From positions 14,637,962 through 14,701,961 of the forward strand of contig NW_004454159.1 in the NCBI RefSeq assembly GCF_000283155.1: a DNA stretch of 64,000 nt. The letters run 5' to 3'. Made by a program: the position numbers and the translations under genes. The notes below the pieces were generated by a model. The model did not search any database. It saw nothing but the letters and a program-made list of their open reading frames with translations, and had not been told where the DNA came from. Source of the DNA: Ceratotherium simum simum (taxonomy: Eukaryota > Chordata > Mammalia > Perissodactyla > Rhinocerotidae). Below are positions 13,515 to 26,104 of this stretch, piece after piece (within the stretch, counting starts at the first letter, position 1; each line of letters starts with the position of its first letter).

Positions 13515-14340
13515 ATAGGAAATCTGCATAATCCAATATCTAGATAGAAAGTGAATCTGTAATTACAGACCTTTCCATTTAGAAATTTAGATCTACGTGG
13601 TTTCACTGGTGAATGTTTCCAAACATTTAAAGAAGAAATAATACATAAAGTCTAACAAGAAATAGAAAAAGATTGAATACTTTCCCTTCTTTATGAGTCC
13701 AGTTTAAGTTTTTTTAAATGAGATATAAGTGATATTATATTGTATAAGAGCCCAGTTTACTTTGATAGCAAAACCTGACAAGGGCACAACACAAAAGCAG
13801 TATTACAGGTCAGTATTTATTTTATAAAATAGATCTTAAAATACTAGGCAATCAAATCCCAATGATACACAGAGAGGATAAAACATCCATGACTATATTG
13901 AATTTATTCCCAGAGTTACAAGGTTGATTTAGTATTTGAAAATCAGTGTGATTTACTACATTAATATAATTAGAGGAAAAAGTTAGATGATCATCTCTAT
14001 AGATACAGAAAAAGCATTTGACAGTACTCAAAACCCATTCATGATTTTAAAAACTTTTAGCAAGCTAGGCAAAGAAGAAAACTTCCATAACTTGATTAAA
14101 GGTATCTGCATAAATCTTATAATAAACATTGAAAACTTTCTCCTGGCATTTGAGAATGTGTCTAGAAAGCTCACCAATAGTAAAAGCACTGGGTGAGAGG
14201 TGGTCCTATATAGTCCGTTTAGGCAAGGGAAAAAAGATGGGGTGGAAAAGAAAATATAAAACTATCATTCACAGATGACATGATTTGCATGAAGAAAATC
14301 CAAAAATACCTACACAAGAACCTATAGAATTAATACTTAA

Positions 14341-14372
14341 ATTCATTCATTCATTCATTCATTCATTCATTT
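14341..14372. repeat. (ATTC)n microsatellite inside LINE-1
   Basis: Eight tandem ATTC units. The flanks are L1 ORF2 sequence ('cctatagaattaat' before, 'tcagcaaggtcactgga' after). At this place L1 elements normally have a single 'gaattcagc', so the tetranucleotide array probably grew from that seed. It is a candidate polymorphic marker. Confidence 0.9.
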
Positions 14373-14819
14373 CAGCAAGGTCACTGGATATTTGTTCATA
14401 TACAGAAATCAGTTGTACTTCTATTTATGAGCAACAAATAATTAGAAAAATGAATTTAGTGAATATACCCTTTATAAAGGTCAAAAAAATCTGTACACAT
14501 CAGAATAAATCTAAGAAAAGTTTTAGGAAACCTCTACACAGAAAACCGTAAAAAAATTTTTAAGATCTTCTTTAGAGTTAAATCAACTTAGAGAATCAGT
14601 ATTTTTAAGATATAAATTGTCACTAAATTCATATAAAATTCAGTGCAATCCCTGTCAGAATCTCAGCAGATTTTTTTATGAGGATCAAGAAATTGACCTG
14701 TAACATGTCACATAAGAGAAGACGTTTAAAATAACTATATAAAGTAAAATATTTCAGCATAAACTTAAATTTGCAGAGACATTTTTAAATACTCCCAAAA
14801 AACAAAAAATTAAACTTGA

Positions 14820-15440
14820 AAACAATGAGATACTATCTTCTTAAATATGGAGTTGCTATCATGAAGGTATTTATTTTCCTTCGGTTATCTTGTCAATTTA
14901 ATGAGATCATAAAAAGTACTATCAGGTATGGTTATTGCTTTGTGCCTAATACATTTGGAAGGATAAAAAAGCAAGAAGAGCTAGAAAAAAACCTGAGAAA
15001 GACGAGTAATTTAGTGGAGCCATGTAAATCTTCTTATGTACTTTTATAATTATATATATGTAACTATGTAATTATAATTAATGTAATATATACATAAATC
15101 ATGAGGAACCAAGACTATGTAGTACCAGGATGTTGGTGATAACGTTGATATTGTAAAAGCTATTATATACCTATAGATAACATACATGTTTATATTATAA
15201 AACTAAATTCTGTATATTATTAAGATACATTTAATTGGACATAATTAAAATTTATAATATAGTTAATAATATATTTATAAATAAATGTCATTAGGAGTCA
15301 AGTTTTTTTCCCAACATAAAGGAGTTGTACAAAATCAGAGATATTGTGCAAATATCTTTGTATTGTCCTAAAACCTCTAGTCCAGAATTTGAATAGGGAA
15401 TGTCAGCACCAACACATGACTTTTTTTTCCTCTTAAAAAT
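14820..15440. other. AT-rich intron sequence, unassigned
   Basis: Very AT-rich, with many 'atatat' and 'ttataata' stretches around 15040-15280. No exon or named repeat is recognised. It may be decayed LINE sequence. Confidence 0.4.
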
Positions 15441-15447
15441 ATTTCCT

Positions 15448-15669
15448 GGGACTGGTGCCGTGGCGTACTAGTTAAGTTCAGTGCATTGTGCTTCGGCGGC
15501 CTGGGTTCACTGGTTCGGATCCCAGGTGCAGACCTACATCACTCGTCAGCCACACTGTGGCGGCGACCCACATATAAAGTGGAGGAAGAGTGGCACAGAT
15601 GTTAGATAAGGGCTAATCTTCCTCTGCAAAAAATATATATATGTGTGTGTGTGTGTATGTATATATATT
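15448..15669 (+). mobile_element. ERE-type SINE with AT/GT microsatellite tail
   Basis: Plus-strand SINE from 'gggactggtgccgtggcgta' to 'ctaatcttcctctgc'. The tail is not pure A but (AT)n-(GT)n-(AT)n at 15633-15669, so the poly(A) tail has turned into a compound microsatellite. 'atatttcc' occurs on both sides as a possible short, diverged target-site duplication. Confidence 0.9.
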
Positions 15670-15984
15670 TCCCAAGTTGGTTCAACTTTATGAAAAAAAT
15701 GTGTTTCTAGGGATGTTCCTTGCAAAAGTTTAGAAGCAGTGACAAACCAAGTAGTTTTAACCATTCCTAGTGGCTGTAGAGCCCAGATTATGGTGAGTAA
15801 ATACCGTTCCCCCACTTAAAGGATAGAGGCCTCCGTGAAATAATGGCTTATATCACATGTGGAGCAGGAAATGTATGACTGGGATTTCTTGTGTCAGAAA
15901 GCAAAGAAACATCAAAAACTATTGGGATTCTGTCAAAAGTTCATAGTAGTTTAAAAGGGGTATCTTGAGTATCAAAAAATATTG

Positions 15985-16894
15985 CTAAAAATTTTTATCA
16001 GAAAAGGATACTGAAACTTAGCAAAACCTTTTTCTGCATTTATTACAGTGATCTATGCCTTTTTCTCCTTTGCTCTCTTAATATGATGATTTGCGTTAAT
16101 AGGTTTTTCTAAAGTTACCCTTTCATTCCCAATAAAAGCACAACTTGAGCTATTTATTTTTCTGCATTTCTTGGCTCAATTTGATAATTGAGTTGAGGAT
16201 TCTTGCATTCTTTATTTCTTAGATGTTGGCCTGTCATTATAATTTTTAGTATTCTTTTTGTCGTATTTTTGTATCAGGATTCTGTGAGCCTTAATACTTG
16301 GGGAGTGCTACCTCTTCTATATTTGGTATAGAATTATTTTTTTTTTTTTACCTGGAAAGACTCTTCCTTTTACATTCATTGTGATTGCTGACAGATTTGG
16401 ATTTACTTTTACATCATGTGCTTGTATTTGTTCAACTTTTTTTTTCCTCTTGTTGTTTTTGCTCTTTTACATTGAGTTCTTTTTTTCCCCACTCCCCCCG
16501 CCCCCCTACCTATACTCCCTTAGATAATTGTGTTTGGTCTAGTGTTTGTGTGTTAATTCTGGGTATTGTTATATGCTTGCTTAAAGATAACCAGAATTAA
16601 TAAGTAGCAAAACTTATAAAAGTTGAATGCTGGTGACTGTATTCAAAAGTAATTGCTGCTATTGTCCAGTATTTTAGTTCTACTTATTTATTCTGCAAAT
16701 TTTGCTTATTGTCTTGTTTTATGCAATCATTTACTCAGATTTAACCATGTATTGAGCATTTCTTTGCTTTTAATTCTTTTCTGCATCTGAGACCTTACTT
16801 ATGGGAACACATTGTGTTATATCTGAGGTACACCTTTTAAAATTTTCTTTAATAAAGGTGTTTTGTTGGTAAACATCTTAACTAGGTGTATTGT

Positions 16895-16927
<33 letters not shown>

Positions 16928-18340
16928 GCCTGAAAATATCTTTATTTTGCATCATACTTTAGTATTGTTTTGCCATGAATGCAATTTTTGGAGGAGAATT
17001 CTTTTTTCTCAGCACAGTCAATACATTCTACTATTTTCTTACATCCATTGTTTTTTGATAAGTCACTTATTATTCTAATTGCCCTTCCTTTATAGCTAAT
17101 CTAAATTTCCTTCTGGCTGTATTAAAAGTTTTCTGTTTATCTTTTATGTGTGAAATTGTAGTTGTAGTTTTTAATTATCCTGCTTTAGATTTATTGGACT
17201 GCTTTGGCCTTTTTTCTTTTTTAATCAAAAAGTCTCAGTCATTTTCTCTTTGGACGTTGTGTTGTTCCTCTTTCTATTACCACCTTCGTGAACTTTGTTT
17301 AGATGTACGTTTAGTCTTGTCAGCCTGTCCTCTGTATTTCTTAAGATTTCTTTCTTATTGTTAGTCTCATCCTGACTTTGTGCTGCCTACTATGTTATTT
17401 TTTTGGCTCTGTCTTCCCAATTCACTAATTCTCTCTTTAGTTAAATCTCAATGTGCCATTTAATTCCTTCGTTTTTCTTTTTTTGCCCTCTTTTTTTTGC
17501 TCTATTTCAGTTTAGGTAATTTCTGTTGACCTCTGTTTAAATTCACTGATTCTTAACTTGATTGCATCAAGTCTATTGATGAGCTTGTCAAAGGCATTAT
17601 TCATCTCTAATACCATGTTTTTTGTTTCTAACATTTTCATTTTACTCTCTTATATTTTTCTTATGTCTGCTGAAATTCTCCATCTGTTTGTTCATATTGT
17701 TCACGTTTTCCATTGAGCCTTTACCATGTTAATCATAGTTTTAAATCTCTGATAGTTCTGGCATCTGGATCATGTCTAATTTTTATAGATTGCTCTGTTG
17801 ATTGCTTCGTCTCTTGGCAGTGGATTGTTTTTTTTGTTGTTGTTTTTTACTGTCTTTATTTTTATGCGAGTCATTATTTTGGATTTAATGCTAGATATTG
17901 TGTGTAGGACAATAAAGACTGAGGGTAGATAGTGTTTAGGGCTGGAGATGAACCCACCTCTTCTGCTAGAGTTGAGCTAGGTTTGGATTTTTTGTTGTTG
18001 TTATGGTTTCCTTCAGTGCACCAATGGTTTCAGATTCCTCTAGTGTTAACTTTGTGCTTAGGGTTTGGACTGGTCTGTTGGAAGATCTTTCTAAGTCTTC
18101 CTGCTCCACCCTCAGTTTTAGGCCTTCCCTGTGCTTTTAGACAGGATATCTCTCCATCTTCTCGTCCGTCTTCCAAATGTAGACTGCTTTTGCTTGTTAC
18201 TCACTGCTTGCTAGCCTGGCCGTGGGGAGGAAGGGCACATGGGGAAGATTTTTTTTTTGTCCTGGTCAGTCTTCACCTCTTGGTTGCAAAAGATTTATAA
18301 TCTCTTGTTTGTTTTCAAGTTTCTTTTTGTTTGAAAGTTT
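15985..18340 (-). mobile_element. Antisense LINE-1 (ORF2 end through 5' region, degraded)
   Basis: T-rich plus strand. It holds reverse-complement L1 ORF2 ('gaaacttagcaaaacctttt', 'tgatctatgcctttttctcc'), then L1 mid-part ('tttacattcattgtgattgc'). From 17500 to 17960 follows a reverse 5' region ('gttctggcatctggatcatg', 'gctctgttgattgcttcgtc'). Related copies of that last region occur near 200-480 and 54085-54240. The 122-codon frame at 17932-18300 is within this material and shows no recognisable domain. Confidence 0.65.
16888..16928. repeat. (TTTTC)n / T-rich simple repeat
   Basis: Tandem 'ttttc' units followed by a T run, inside antisense L1 sequence. Confidence 0.75.
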
Positions 18341-18478
18341 TTTATTATAACTTTTTATTTTCTGATACTTCCAGTATATTGGAATGTTTGTAAGTGTGAT
18401 TCTGCTGGCTTTTTTCTGTCCATTATTGCTTGTCCTGTCTTATTTGCTCATGTGGTTGCGTTTTGTTGTAGCTGGTTT

Positions 18479-18501
18479 TTTGTGTGTGTGTGTGTGTGTG
18501 T
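18479..18501. repeat. (TG)n microsatellite
   Basis: About eleven TG units, preceded by a short T-rich stretch. Likely length-variable. Confidence 0.85.
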
Positions 18502-19032
18502 TTACCTATGAGTTCATAGGTCTTGAACTTTAAATGTGGGAATTCTTTGAGGTTTAGGTTAAAGTTGCATTCTTGCAAAGAGGTTTTAAATTTGCTTTTG
18601 CAGTTGCATGTAAAATCAGGCCTGAACTTCTTTAAATTTACTTATGAGCTTAAGGTATTATGAATGCAAACTACAGACTACATGATGGCTTATGTTTTGA
18701 GTTCTCAGAGGAAGGTTTTTGTTTGGTTGCTTTTTCCCCCCACTACTCTCAGTTCTAAGCAAGTTTTCTTCTTGTCCCCTTCTGCAAAGTGGGCTTCTAC
18801 CTTGCTCACCCCTTACAAAGAGGATGTAGCTGTTTGGGATGAGCTTTGTGAGTAAGTTTCCTATTGGATTCCCCATCTTTGGTGGATTCTCTGTTTTATT
18901 TCCTGTCTCTTCTCACTCCCTACAACCATCAAAGTGGAAGGTCTCATCTCTAGCATTGAGAAATCGTCTGCTAGATCAGGGGCATTGTAGCCTACCTCCT
19001 GGTGTTCTTGCTTTCACTTCATTCTCGACCTT

Positions 19033-19310
19033 TGGATTCCTTACTTTGGACCGGCCCGGTGGTGCAAACAGTTAAGTGCGTGCGCTCCGCTGTGGCAGCC
19101 GGCGAACCGGTTTGCCGGTTCGGATCCCGGGCGCGCACCGAGGCACTGCTTGTCAAGCCATGCTGTGGCGGCGTCCCATATAAAGTGGAGGAAGATGGGC
19201 ATGGATGTTAGCCCAGGGCCAGTCTGCCTCAGCAAAAAGAGGAGGATTGGCAGATGTTAGCTCAGGGCCGATCTTCCTCACACACACAAAAAAAATGGAT
19301 TCCTTACTTT
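19033..19310 (+). mobile_element. ERE-type SINE with perfect 15-bp target duplication
   Basis: SINE body 19048-19295 between identical 'tggattccttacttt' copies at 19033-19047 and 19296-19310. The GC-rich head ('gaccggcccggtggtgcaaa') and consensus box B ('gccggttcggatcccgggcg') are well kept. The tail is a short (CA)n plus A run. It carries an extra 'gccggcgaaccggtttg' segment just before box B, a small head duplication. Probably young. Confidence 0.96.
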
Positions 19311-19654
19311 TATGCCATTTCAGTATGTGTTTGCAAAGTTTTATTTTTTTTTAATCTCACATTTCAGTTATATTTGGAGGGAACTTTGTTAAGGGCACTT
19401 AATCCTTTATACGTTGTTCAAGTTGTCTTTTCATTTGGTACTTTTCTCCAAGTTTTGAGGCTTAGAAACTCCTTTCCTAAATTTAATTTACTACTATTTC
19501 TATTTTGAAAAGCCTTTATTATTTAAATCTCTGCTTTTCCTCAATAAATGGTAGATAGTAAAAGATCTGAAAATTGTATGATATTGGAATTTCACCTAAA
19601 GTAGGTAATCTAGTTCATCCCTTGGGATAGGGCAGTATGAAGGAGATGAACTTT

Positions 19655-19850
19655 TTAGTCACCCTTGAGTTTTGAGTCCTTGCACTCACTTTTGTGAATT
19701 ACTTAAGTTTTATGAGTCTCTGTGACATCTATTAAAACGGAAAGAGTAGCTATGTAATAGGGTCATTGTGAGCCTGAAATGATATAATTTAGTTTCTGGT
19801 ACATGGCCTAGTGTAGTGATTCAGTGAATACTATGATTCTCCGATCCTTT
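19655..19850 (+). mobile_element. MIR SINE fragment
   Basis: Ancient MIR-like layout in sense: loss-of-function remnants of 'tgtgaattacttaag', then 'ctgtgacatctattaaaacg', 'agggtcattgtgagcctgaa' and a 'tggtacatggcctagtgtag' end. Diverged, so the ends are approximate. Confidence 0.65.
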
Positions 19851-20129
19851 TTTAGAAGAGGAAATTGAATCTCAAGGAGGTAGCATGTATTTGCTTCCTA
19901 CACACAATTTTGTAGTTGTTGAGCAGGAAACCATTCCCCTGTGTCTTCTGGATTTTACCTTTCAGAAGAGTAATATTCAGTAATTTATTCTGCTTGCCTG
20001 TATATGCTTGAGTACCTTATACATATTTCAAGGACCTAACATATTTGGGGAGAAAGAGAGAATTTAATGTAATGCCTGTTTTGGCAAACTTCTTGAATGT
20101 TAAGTGAACAAAGATGAATATAATATAAT

Positions 20130-20480
20130 GCAATTCCTGTCTAAGGGAGCTTGTTAGCTTGGTAGTGAGGTAGGCTTATCTAATAATTATGGTTGATATG
20201 CTTAGGGCTATAGAAAGAGTAGCACCTTCCTGGGGCAGAGGAGGGGTTGTTTGAACTGGGTCGTTAAGTATGTGTAAGACACCACGGTGTTGGCAGAGGA
20301 GGAAATTAGGCAGAAGTAACAGCAGCATATGTAAAGGCCTGAAGACAGTAGGGAACATGTCCTATTTATGAGAAGTCTAGGTCGTATGCACACGAGTCAC
20401 ACAGTCTGAGGAAAGGAATGTCTCTTGTGGTTATGGAAGAGATGGCAATTGAGATGTGTCTTAAATGATTGGTGGTATTT
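20130..20480 (+). mobile_element. L2-like or related old repeat
   Basis: The phrase 'gaggaggaaattaggcagaa ... gcatatgtaaaggcctgaag' resembles ancient mammal-wide repeat sequence with its 'cagcatgtgcaaaggcc' core. The family is uncertain. No gene is present. Confidence 0.35.
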
Positions 20481-21892
20481 CAGCAGGTGAAGATAGAATG
20501 GGTAGGCTAACACGAACTGAGGAAATAAGAGTAAGTTACTTAGGTAGCAGAATATAAGTTATTTATATATAGGGATCCATGAATAGTCACATTGACTTGG
20601 CTGCTATTTACTCTTGAATTCTCACACCTGAAACAGAACAGCTTCTTTCTTATCAACTTGCTGAGAAATTATTAGGAAATTTTGCATATCTCATTAGAGT
20701 TTTTATGTGAGAGGGTTTTTGGTGGAGAGGAGGAGAAGGGAACAATTTTTCTAGGCTTACATGTATAAGATAAAGTGATAAAAATATTTTGGGGATGGAG
20801 CATATGTGGCTTTGAATATCAAATATAATAGTTTAAAATTTATTTAGTAACTATTTGAGGTCCATTGTAGCATTTTGAGTAGGAGACCTGCTGTAATGAT
20901 AATTTATCTAGGTGATATATTTTACCATGCAGGATTGAATTGGAGAAGAACATGCCTGAAGCAGCAGACTTGCTATAGTTCAGGACTGAAGTGATTAAGA
21001 CTTGAATAAGGGACGATGGTAATGAGAATGAAAGAAAGGGCATTGTGAGAGGGATTTATAAAAAAAAAGAATTGACAAGTTCTGAGAAATGATTGATGAT
21101 AAGATTTGGAAGACAAACAGGGGAGTTGGAAATGTTGATGAAATTTCATACTTGGGTGACTGGAAATTTTTAATATTAGCAAGAGATATGATATTAGCAG
21201 GAAAAGTAGTTGTGGGGAAAAACAGAAATTGTCATTTGTTGTTTATTGGATATGAGGTTAATTATAAGGTATACTTTAGAACATATCAATATGCCTTTGT
21301 GAAAACAATTTTTTTAATTATGGTTTAGTCTGATTAGACAGGCAATGTGGTCTTGTATCAGCAGCATAAGCTTGGGAGGTAGACCTGTATTCCAGTTCAC
21401 CTTTAATAAATATCACTGTTGTGAGACTAGAAAGTCTCTAATATGTTTGGATTTTACTTTGTTCATCTATAAACTAAAGCATTTTTATTTTACTGTTTAC
21501 CACTTCACTGAAATCATAACCATGATTGTTTGCTAAATAAAATGTGTATAATCAGGCAGTTTGTAATTAGACTAACTCAGAAGTTGTAATTGTTGAATGT
21601 GTAGGTGTAGTTAACAGCCTTCGTTTCTGGTAAGTGACTTTACTTAGAGGATGTATGTTTATGCGAGCAAGAGAGACTGTTTCCTGGAAGGAAACTGCGG
21701 TCTAGATCTTTATAATAACGTCACCTTTAATCTTTTTAAACTCATGAGCATTGTCCTATGCACACTGTTTTCTTGAGGCAGTTTCTTGCAAGAAGTAAAT
21801 GAAGCCTCCTTATGAGCCTGTTAAGACTTCATAGACTGTCAGTAATATGGAAAAATTGGATATTTAATCAGGAATGTGAACATGTGTTTCAG

Positions 21893-22036
21893 GTAGAGAA
21901 TTCCAAAGATAATGAAGATAGTATTCTACAGAGGGAAATTCCTGCCAGACAGTCTCGACGAAGATTTCGTAAAATTAACTATAAAGGAGAGCGTCAAACC
22001 ATTACTGATGATGTGGACATTAACAGCTATCTTTCT
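21893..22036 (+). CDS. RAPGEF6: RAPGEF6 coding exon: basic linker after CNB1
   Basis: A 144-nt exon (48 codons), phase 0 at both ends. The acceptor is 'catgtgtttcag' and the donor TCT|gtgagta. It begins VENSKDNEDSILQREIPARQ, then has the strongly basic SRRRFRKINYKGER, then QTITDDVDINSYLS. Known RAPGEF6 has the same exon after CNB1. The basic run could be a membrane- or partner-contacting patch, which is inference. In the long transcript it joins directly to the exon at 48632, and in the proposed short isoform it is not used. Flanking sequence has no further exon. Confidence 0.95.
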
Positions 22037-23430
22037 GTGAGTATATTTAGGAACGTTTCATAGATCTTCCCTAATTGTCATATACAGTATCTTTAATATA
22101 CATATATTTTTGATAATATCAACACTTTGGCTCTATGTGTGAAAATTTGGGGCAGGTAAATATATCTGTATGATTTTTTTAAATACTTGGTTGAGTTGGG
22201 TAGAAATATTCTTACCAGGGGGAGTTTTGTTTTTGCTTAAATGAAAAAAAAAAAAAAAAGTCCTTACCATATCTTTTTAGACATATTTCTGGATTTTCTT
22301 GCCTTTTTATTGCCTAATGGAGTATAGATTAGAGTCCTGCCTGAGAACTTAGGTAATAGACTCGTTGGGAGCTTTCTTTCTGATATGCTATAAGGCATAC
22401 AAAAGAAATAAAAATATGTCAATTCTTTGTTTGAGGTGTGGGACAAATATACATACTGTGTGTTAGTGCAGAAACATATGCAAGTGTTAAAGATATGTTT
22501 TCACATGCAAATATTGAAAAAGTAGCAGATGAAATAATTAACTTTTCTAATACCAGAAGAAATGTAAGCTGTTTCTTCAGAAGTCTTCAATTTTGTAATT
22601 GTAGATAACTTCATTTTAGACTGAAAAGTAGTTGAATCAAGAAGTAAGGATAATCTAAGAAAGAATAAATACAGGTGTATTTTATCAGTTTTCAAAGGAG
22701 TAATGATCCCCCAAAATATAAAAACAGTCTAGAGACTGATTACAGCAAAATTCCTAAGGATATGTTTAGTTCTTTTGGTTGTCATAACCAGAAATTCACT
22801 CATTCCATGTTAGGAATAAGGAAGCTTATTTAGAGAGTTGTTTGTACTGGAATATGTGTCAGATTTAAGGTGGTTCTAAGGATTTGGTCATATTTGCCTA
22901 ATTTCACTGATTCAGCACATTCTATTTCTGACAACAAACAATAACATATGATATAGTCTCAAAATTTTTTACCTCATCCAGAGCCACAAAAAGTTCATTT
23001 TTTGTTCTTATTATTTGATAATTTCTTTTTATATAATAAATGTCCTCATCACTAATTGATTTAAGCTAACATGTTTTGCCTTTTTACACAAGTAATACAT
23101 GTCTGTTTTTGAAAAATTAAGTTGATTAGTCCCACCACCCAGTTATGTAACCATTGATGACATTTTGTGTATTCTTAGATAAAGCTTTTTTCAACATATA
23201 GATAGATATGTAAACTTTTTTGGCTAACTTTTTAAAACTTAAATAAATAGATGATCTGTTTTATAACTTTTTAAAACTTAAATACATAATCTGAACACCT
23301 TTGAATGCTATTAAATTTTTTTTACAACATTATTATTAATAGTGTCATGGTACTCTATTGTTATAATTGCCATAATTTATTTACTCAGTTTCCAATATTT
23401 GGTCATTTAGATTTTTCTAGTTTTTTATTT
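22037..23430. other. Intron, unassigned then old LINE-like
   Basis: No exon. A run of A lies at 22243-22259. The stretch 23080-23420 ('acaagtaatacatgtctgtt', 'tatttactcagtttccaata') has the look of an old antisense L1 3' UTR. The rest shows nothing recognisable. Confidence 0.45.
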
Positions 23431-23684
23431 TTTTTATTGTTTTTTTTTGGTGAGGAGGATTGGCCCTGAGCTAACATTTGTTGCCAGTCTTCCTCTTTGT
23501 GCTTGAGGAATATTGTCGCTGGGCTAACATCTGTGCCAGTCTTCTTCTATTTTGTATGTGAGATGCCGTCACAGGATGGCTGGATGAGTGGTGTGTAGGT
23601 CTGCACCTGGGATCCAAACCTGCGAACCCCGGGCCACTGAAGCAGAGCACGTGAACTTAACCACTATGCCACCACTCCGGCCCC
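23431..23684 (-). mobile_element. ERE-type SINE, minus orientation
   Basis: Reverse-complement copy: T run, 'gaggaggattggccctgagc', 'gctaacatctgtgccagtct', 'aggtctgcacctgggatcca', ending at 'accactccggcccc'. Both tail modules are present. Divergence is moderate, and no clean target duplication was found. Confidence 0.93.
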
Positions 23685-25134
23685 GAATTTATCACTTTAA
23701 AAAAAAATAAGGCGCTAAATATCTTTGTGGTTATATATGCTTATATCTTGCTTTCTTTAGAAAAAATTCTAAGAAGTAGAATTACTAAATTAAAGGATCT
23801 TTAATTGTGCTATTTGGTTCTCCTTGTATGAGCTAGAATGCATAGTTTTTGTGTGTGTTTTGTTTACTTGCTTATTCTAGTCTCAACTATAGTGTGTTCT
23901 TTTCTGAAAATTTTTTTGGTGTCATGTCATGAAGCCTAGACATAGTTCATATTTTCTCTTGGTAGCTGTGGTTTGTGCTTGTGAGTCATTTACTTTTAGC
24001 TTTCTTATGTCCTGAAAGTTGTCTTGAGGATATGCTGGTTTCCTGAGTGGACCAGGAAAAACAGTAGGCACACTGCTTGGGATTCTCTCCCAAAGTGTGG
24101 CATTTTCTCATGTAAAGGTTTGTATAGCTAGTTTAGGTGGTTATCCTACTAAGTACTGCCAGGAATTTGGTAGATCAAGGGAAGGAGAGAACTAAGTTGA
24201 TTCAATGTAGACAAAACTGATTTATTAACTGTGAGACTGGGTTAGAGAAGGATTTTTGGTCATGTTACTTGCACTTGCTATTTCTTGAAGTAATAAGTTT
24301 TTTTCCTAAAAGGGATATATTTTAGGCAACTTAGAATCTGCAGTATTGAGGTTTTCATTTACTTTTAATTAATGTCACCAATTATGTAAAACCTATCATC
24401 CAGCCAAAATCCTACATATTGGTAGTTGGTCTGGATAAGGATGCTATGTAGCAAAAATCTTAATTTGTATTTGTGAAAGCATCCCATAGAGAATTGGTTT
24501 TATGGCTACTATAGGGTCCTTTATTTCTTCTCTTCTACTGTCAGCAATTCAGAGAGAAAGATCAGGAGGAATCATTCTTTGTTTTAGATAGCAATGGAAA
24601 TTTGACAGCTTCCTTTTTCATTTGCAAACCATCATCAAGTTTTTCTTGCTAGACTGTTGAAAATCAAAAATTCTTAAAGTTGTACAGAATATTTTGTTAC
24701 TGTTTTTTTCTGTATCATAATTATTAAAAGTACACAACCTGTATATCAAGGTTTTGTGAATATTAACGATGTTGTGTGTGTTTGAGTTATTTTCTAACTG
24801 AATGCTTAGAGTGATTGAAAAAGATGGTTTATTCTTATGAAATGTTTTCATAGTTTTGTCATACATTGCTTTGTATAAAGGTGAGAACCATAATCTTAAT
24901 GTGAAAGCTTTTTTTTTAATATTAAAAAGAACACATCTCTAACAGTAATAACATTTTTGAGTCTCCTTTGGTTATTGCTCTCAGAGCTTGCAACAGATAT
25001 AAACGTCTCTGAATATTTTCAGTGATTTCAGAGCCTTGATCTTTGAAGAGGATGTATTTGATATTTAGAAATAGCAACAAAGATGATTGAGAGCAATATT
25101 TGGTGAGTAGGATGGGATATTAAGCCAAGTGGAA

Positions 25135-25290
25135 ATAGTCTAGCATTTAGATGAGCCATCTGTCTTGAATCCTTCCTTCACTAACTGTATGATTGGGGCC
25201 TCTAAATGACGGTGGTAATTATCGGGTCTGCCTGTCTTATGGAGTGATTGCTGAAATACTTGGAACATGTGACTCACAGTCTAATTAGTC
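25135..25290 (+). mobile_element. MIR-like fragment
   Basis: A weak MIR pattern: 'ccttcactaactgtatgatt' ... 'gtctgcctgtcttatggagt' ... 'gctgaaatacttggaacatg'. Ancient and short. Confidence 0.45.
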
Positions 25291-25309
25291 AATAATGTCT
25301 ATAGATTCT

Positions 25310-25735
25310 TCCTCTAAAATATTTCAAAATTGTGCCCTCCTTTCAATTTCCCCATGTCGTTGCTTTAGTGTTAACTCCCATTCTTTCTAGAACTGTTGTA
25401 ATAGCATCTCCGACACTCACTCAGCCAGCTTTCACTGTAAAAGCAGTATTTTTTCATTATAAGAGATTTGGAAAATTTTTTAAAAATTGAAAAGTGTTGC
25501 ATAATCTCTTCATTAAGATATCTACATAATCATTTTATTTATTTGATTTTAAGATTTGTTTTTTCTTTTCTCTCTGGTTTCCCTACTGATAGACTTATTT
25601 CTTCCCCAATCCCCTCCCACCAACTAGTCCATTCATTTTCCGTCAGTCCTAAATGAAGCTTTATCACTTCTTTTAAACTCTTAAATCTTTTCATGGCCTA
25701 CCACCCTCTATCAGAGAAATGCCAATGATCTAGCA
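25310..25735 (+). mobile_element. L2-like LINE fragment
   Basis: A pyrimidine-rich stretch with L2-like phrasing near the 3' part ('ttaaatcttttcatggccta' for the usual 'aaccctt-cagtggct'). Diverged, with low certainty on the ends. Confidence 0.35.
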
Positions 25736-25804
25736 TATAAGACCTTCATAGTCTAACTAGTTCTAATAGAACATGCTGCAGTGATGGAAATGTTCTATAT
25801 CTGT

Positions 25805-25992
25805 GCTTTCCGAATTGGTAGTAGTAACTAGCCACATGCGGCTATTGAGCACTTAAAATGTGGCTAGTATGACTGAGGATTTTAATTTAAAATTTAAATT
25901 TTTAATTTTAAATCATTTACATGGAATTAAAATAAAAATTTTAATTTTAAATAGTTCACATGTGGCTAGGAGCTACCGTATTGGACAGACAG
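25805..25992. mobile_element. Non-autonomous DNA-transposon-like element (copy 1)
   Basis: A palindromic, AT-centred element. 'tagccacatgcggctattga' near the left end and 'cacatgtggctaggagctac' near the right are inverted partners, and the core alternates 'aatttaaaatttaaattttt'. Two more copies of the same family lie at 40485-40868 and 49205-49480. The form fits a hAT-type short element. The family name is not assigned. Confidence 0.6.
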
Positions 25993-26104
25993 GTGTGGAC
26001 TTTGTCCCACCTCTCCAGCTTGATCTTTTTCTCTTTTTCTGTGTATTCCCTACCTTTCAGCCATGCTGAACAAATTTGCTGACCCTTGAAGAAACTATGT
26101 TTTT

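Larger units (their letters stand above)
12650..14810 (+). mobile_element. Sense LINE-1 ORF2 relic (endonuclease and RT pieces)
   Basis: A second copy of the endonuclease-coding region lies at 12730-12860 ('gagaacgctacacccatcaa', 'ttttcaagtgcatgtgggaa'). From 13800 the reverse-transcriptase part follows. At 13987-14196 a frame reads IDTEKAFDSTQNPFMILKTF, the L1 RT 'IDAEKAFDKIQ.PF' block. The block that should follow ([12 protein letters not shown]) is missing, and the catalytic FADD motif appears at about 14268-14282 as FTDD. The copy is therefore internally deleted and dead. L1-like sequence continues to about 14800. Confidence 0.8.

Noticed and set aside
13987..14196. Functional reverse transcriptase
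   Set aside because: The frame matches L1 RT but is short, lacks the following conserved block, and the catalytic motif reads FTDD out of context. It is a dead LINE-1 relic.
17932..18300. 122-codon open frame
   Set aside because: It lies in antisense LINE-1 material and has no recognisable domain.
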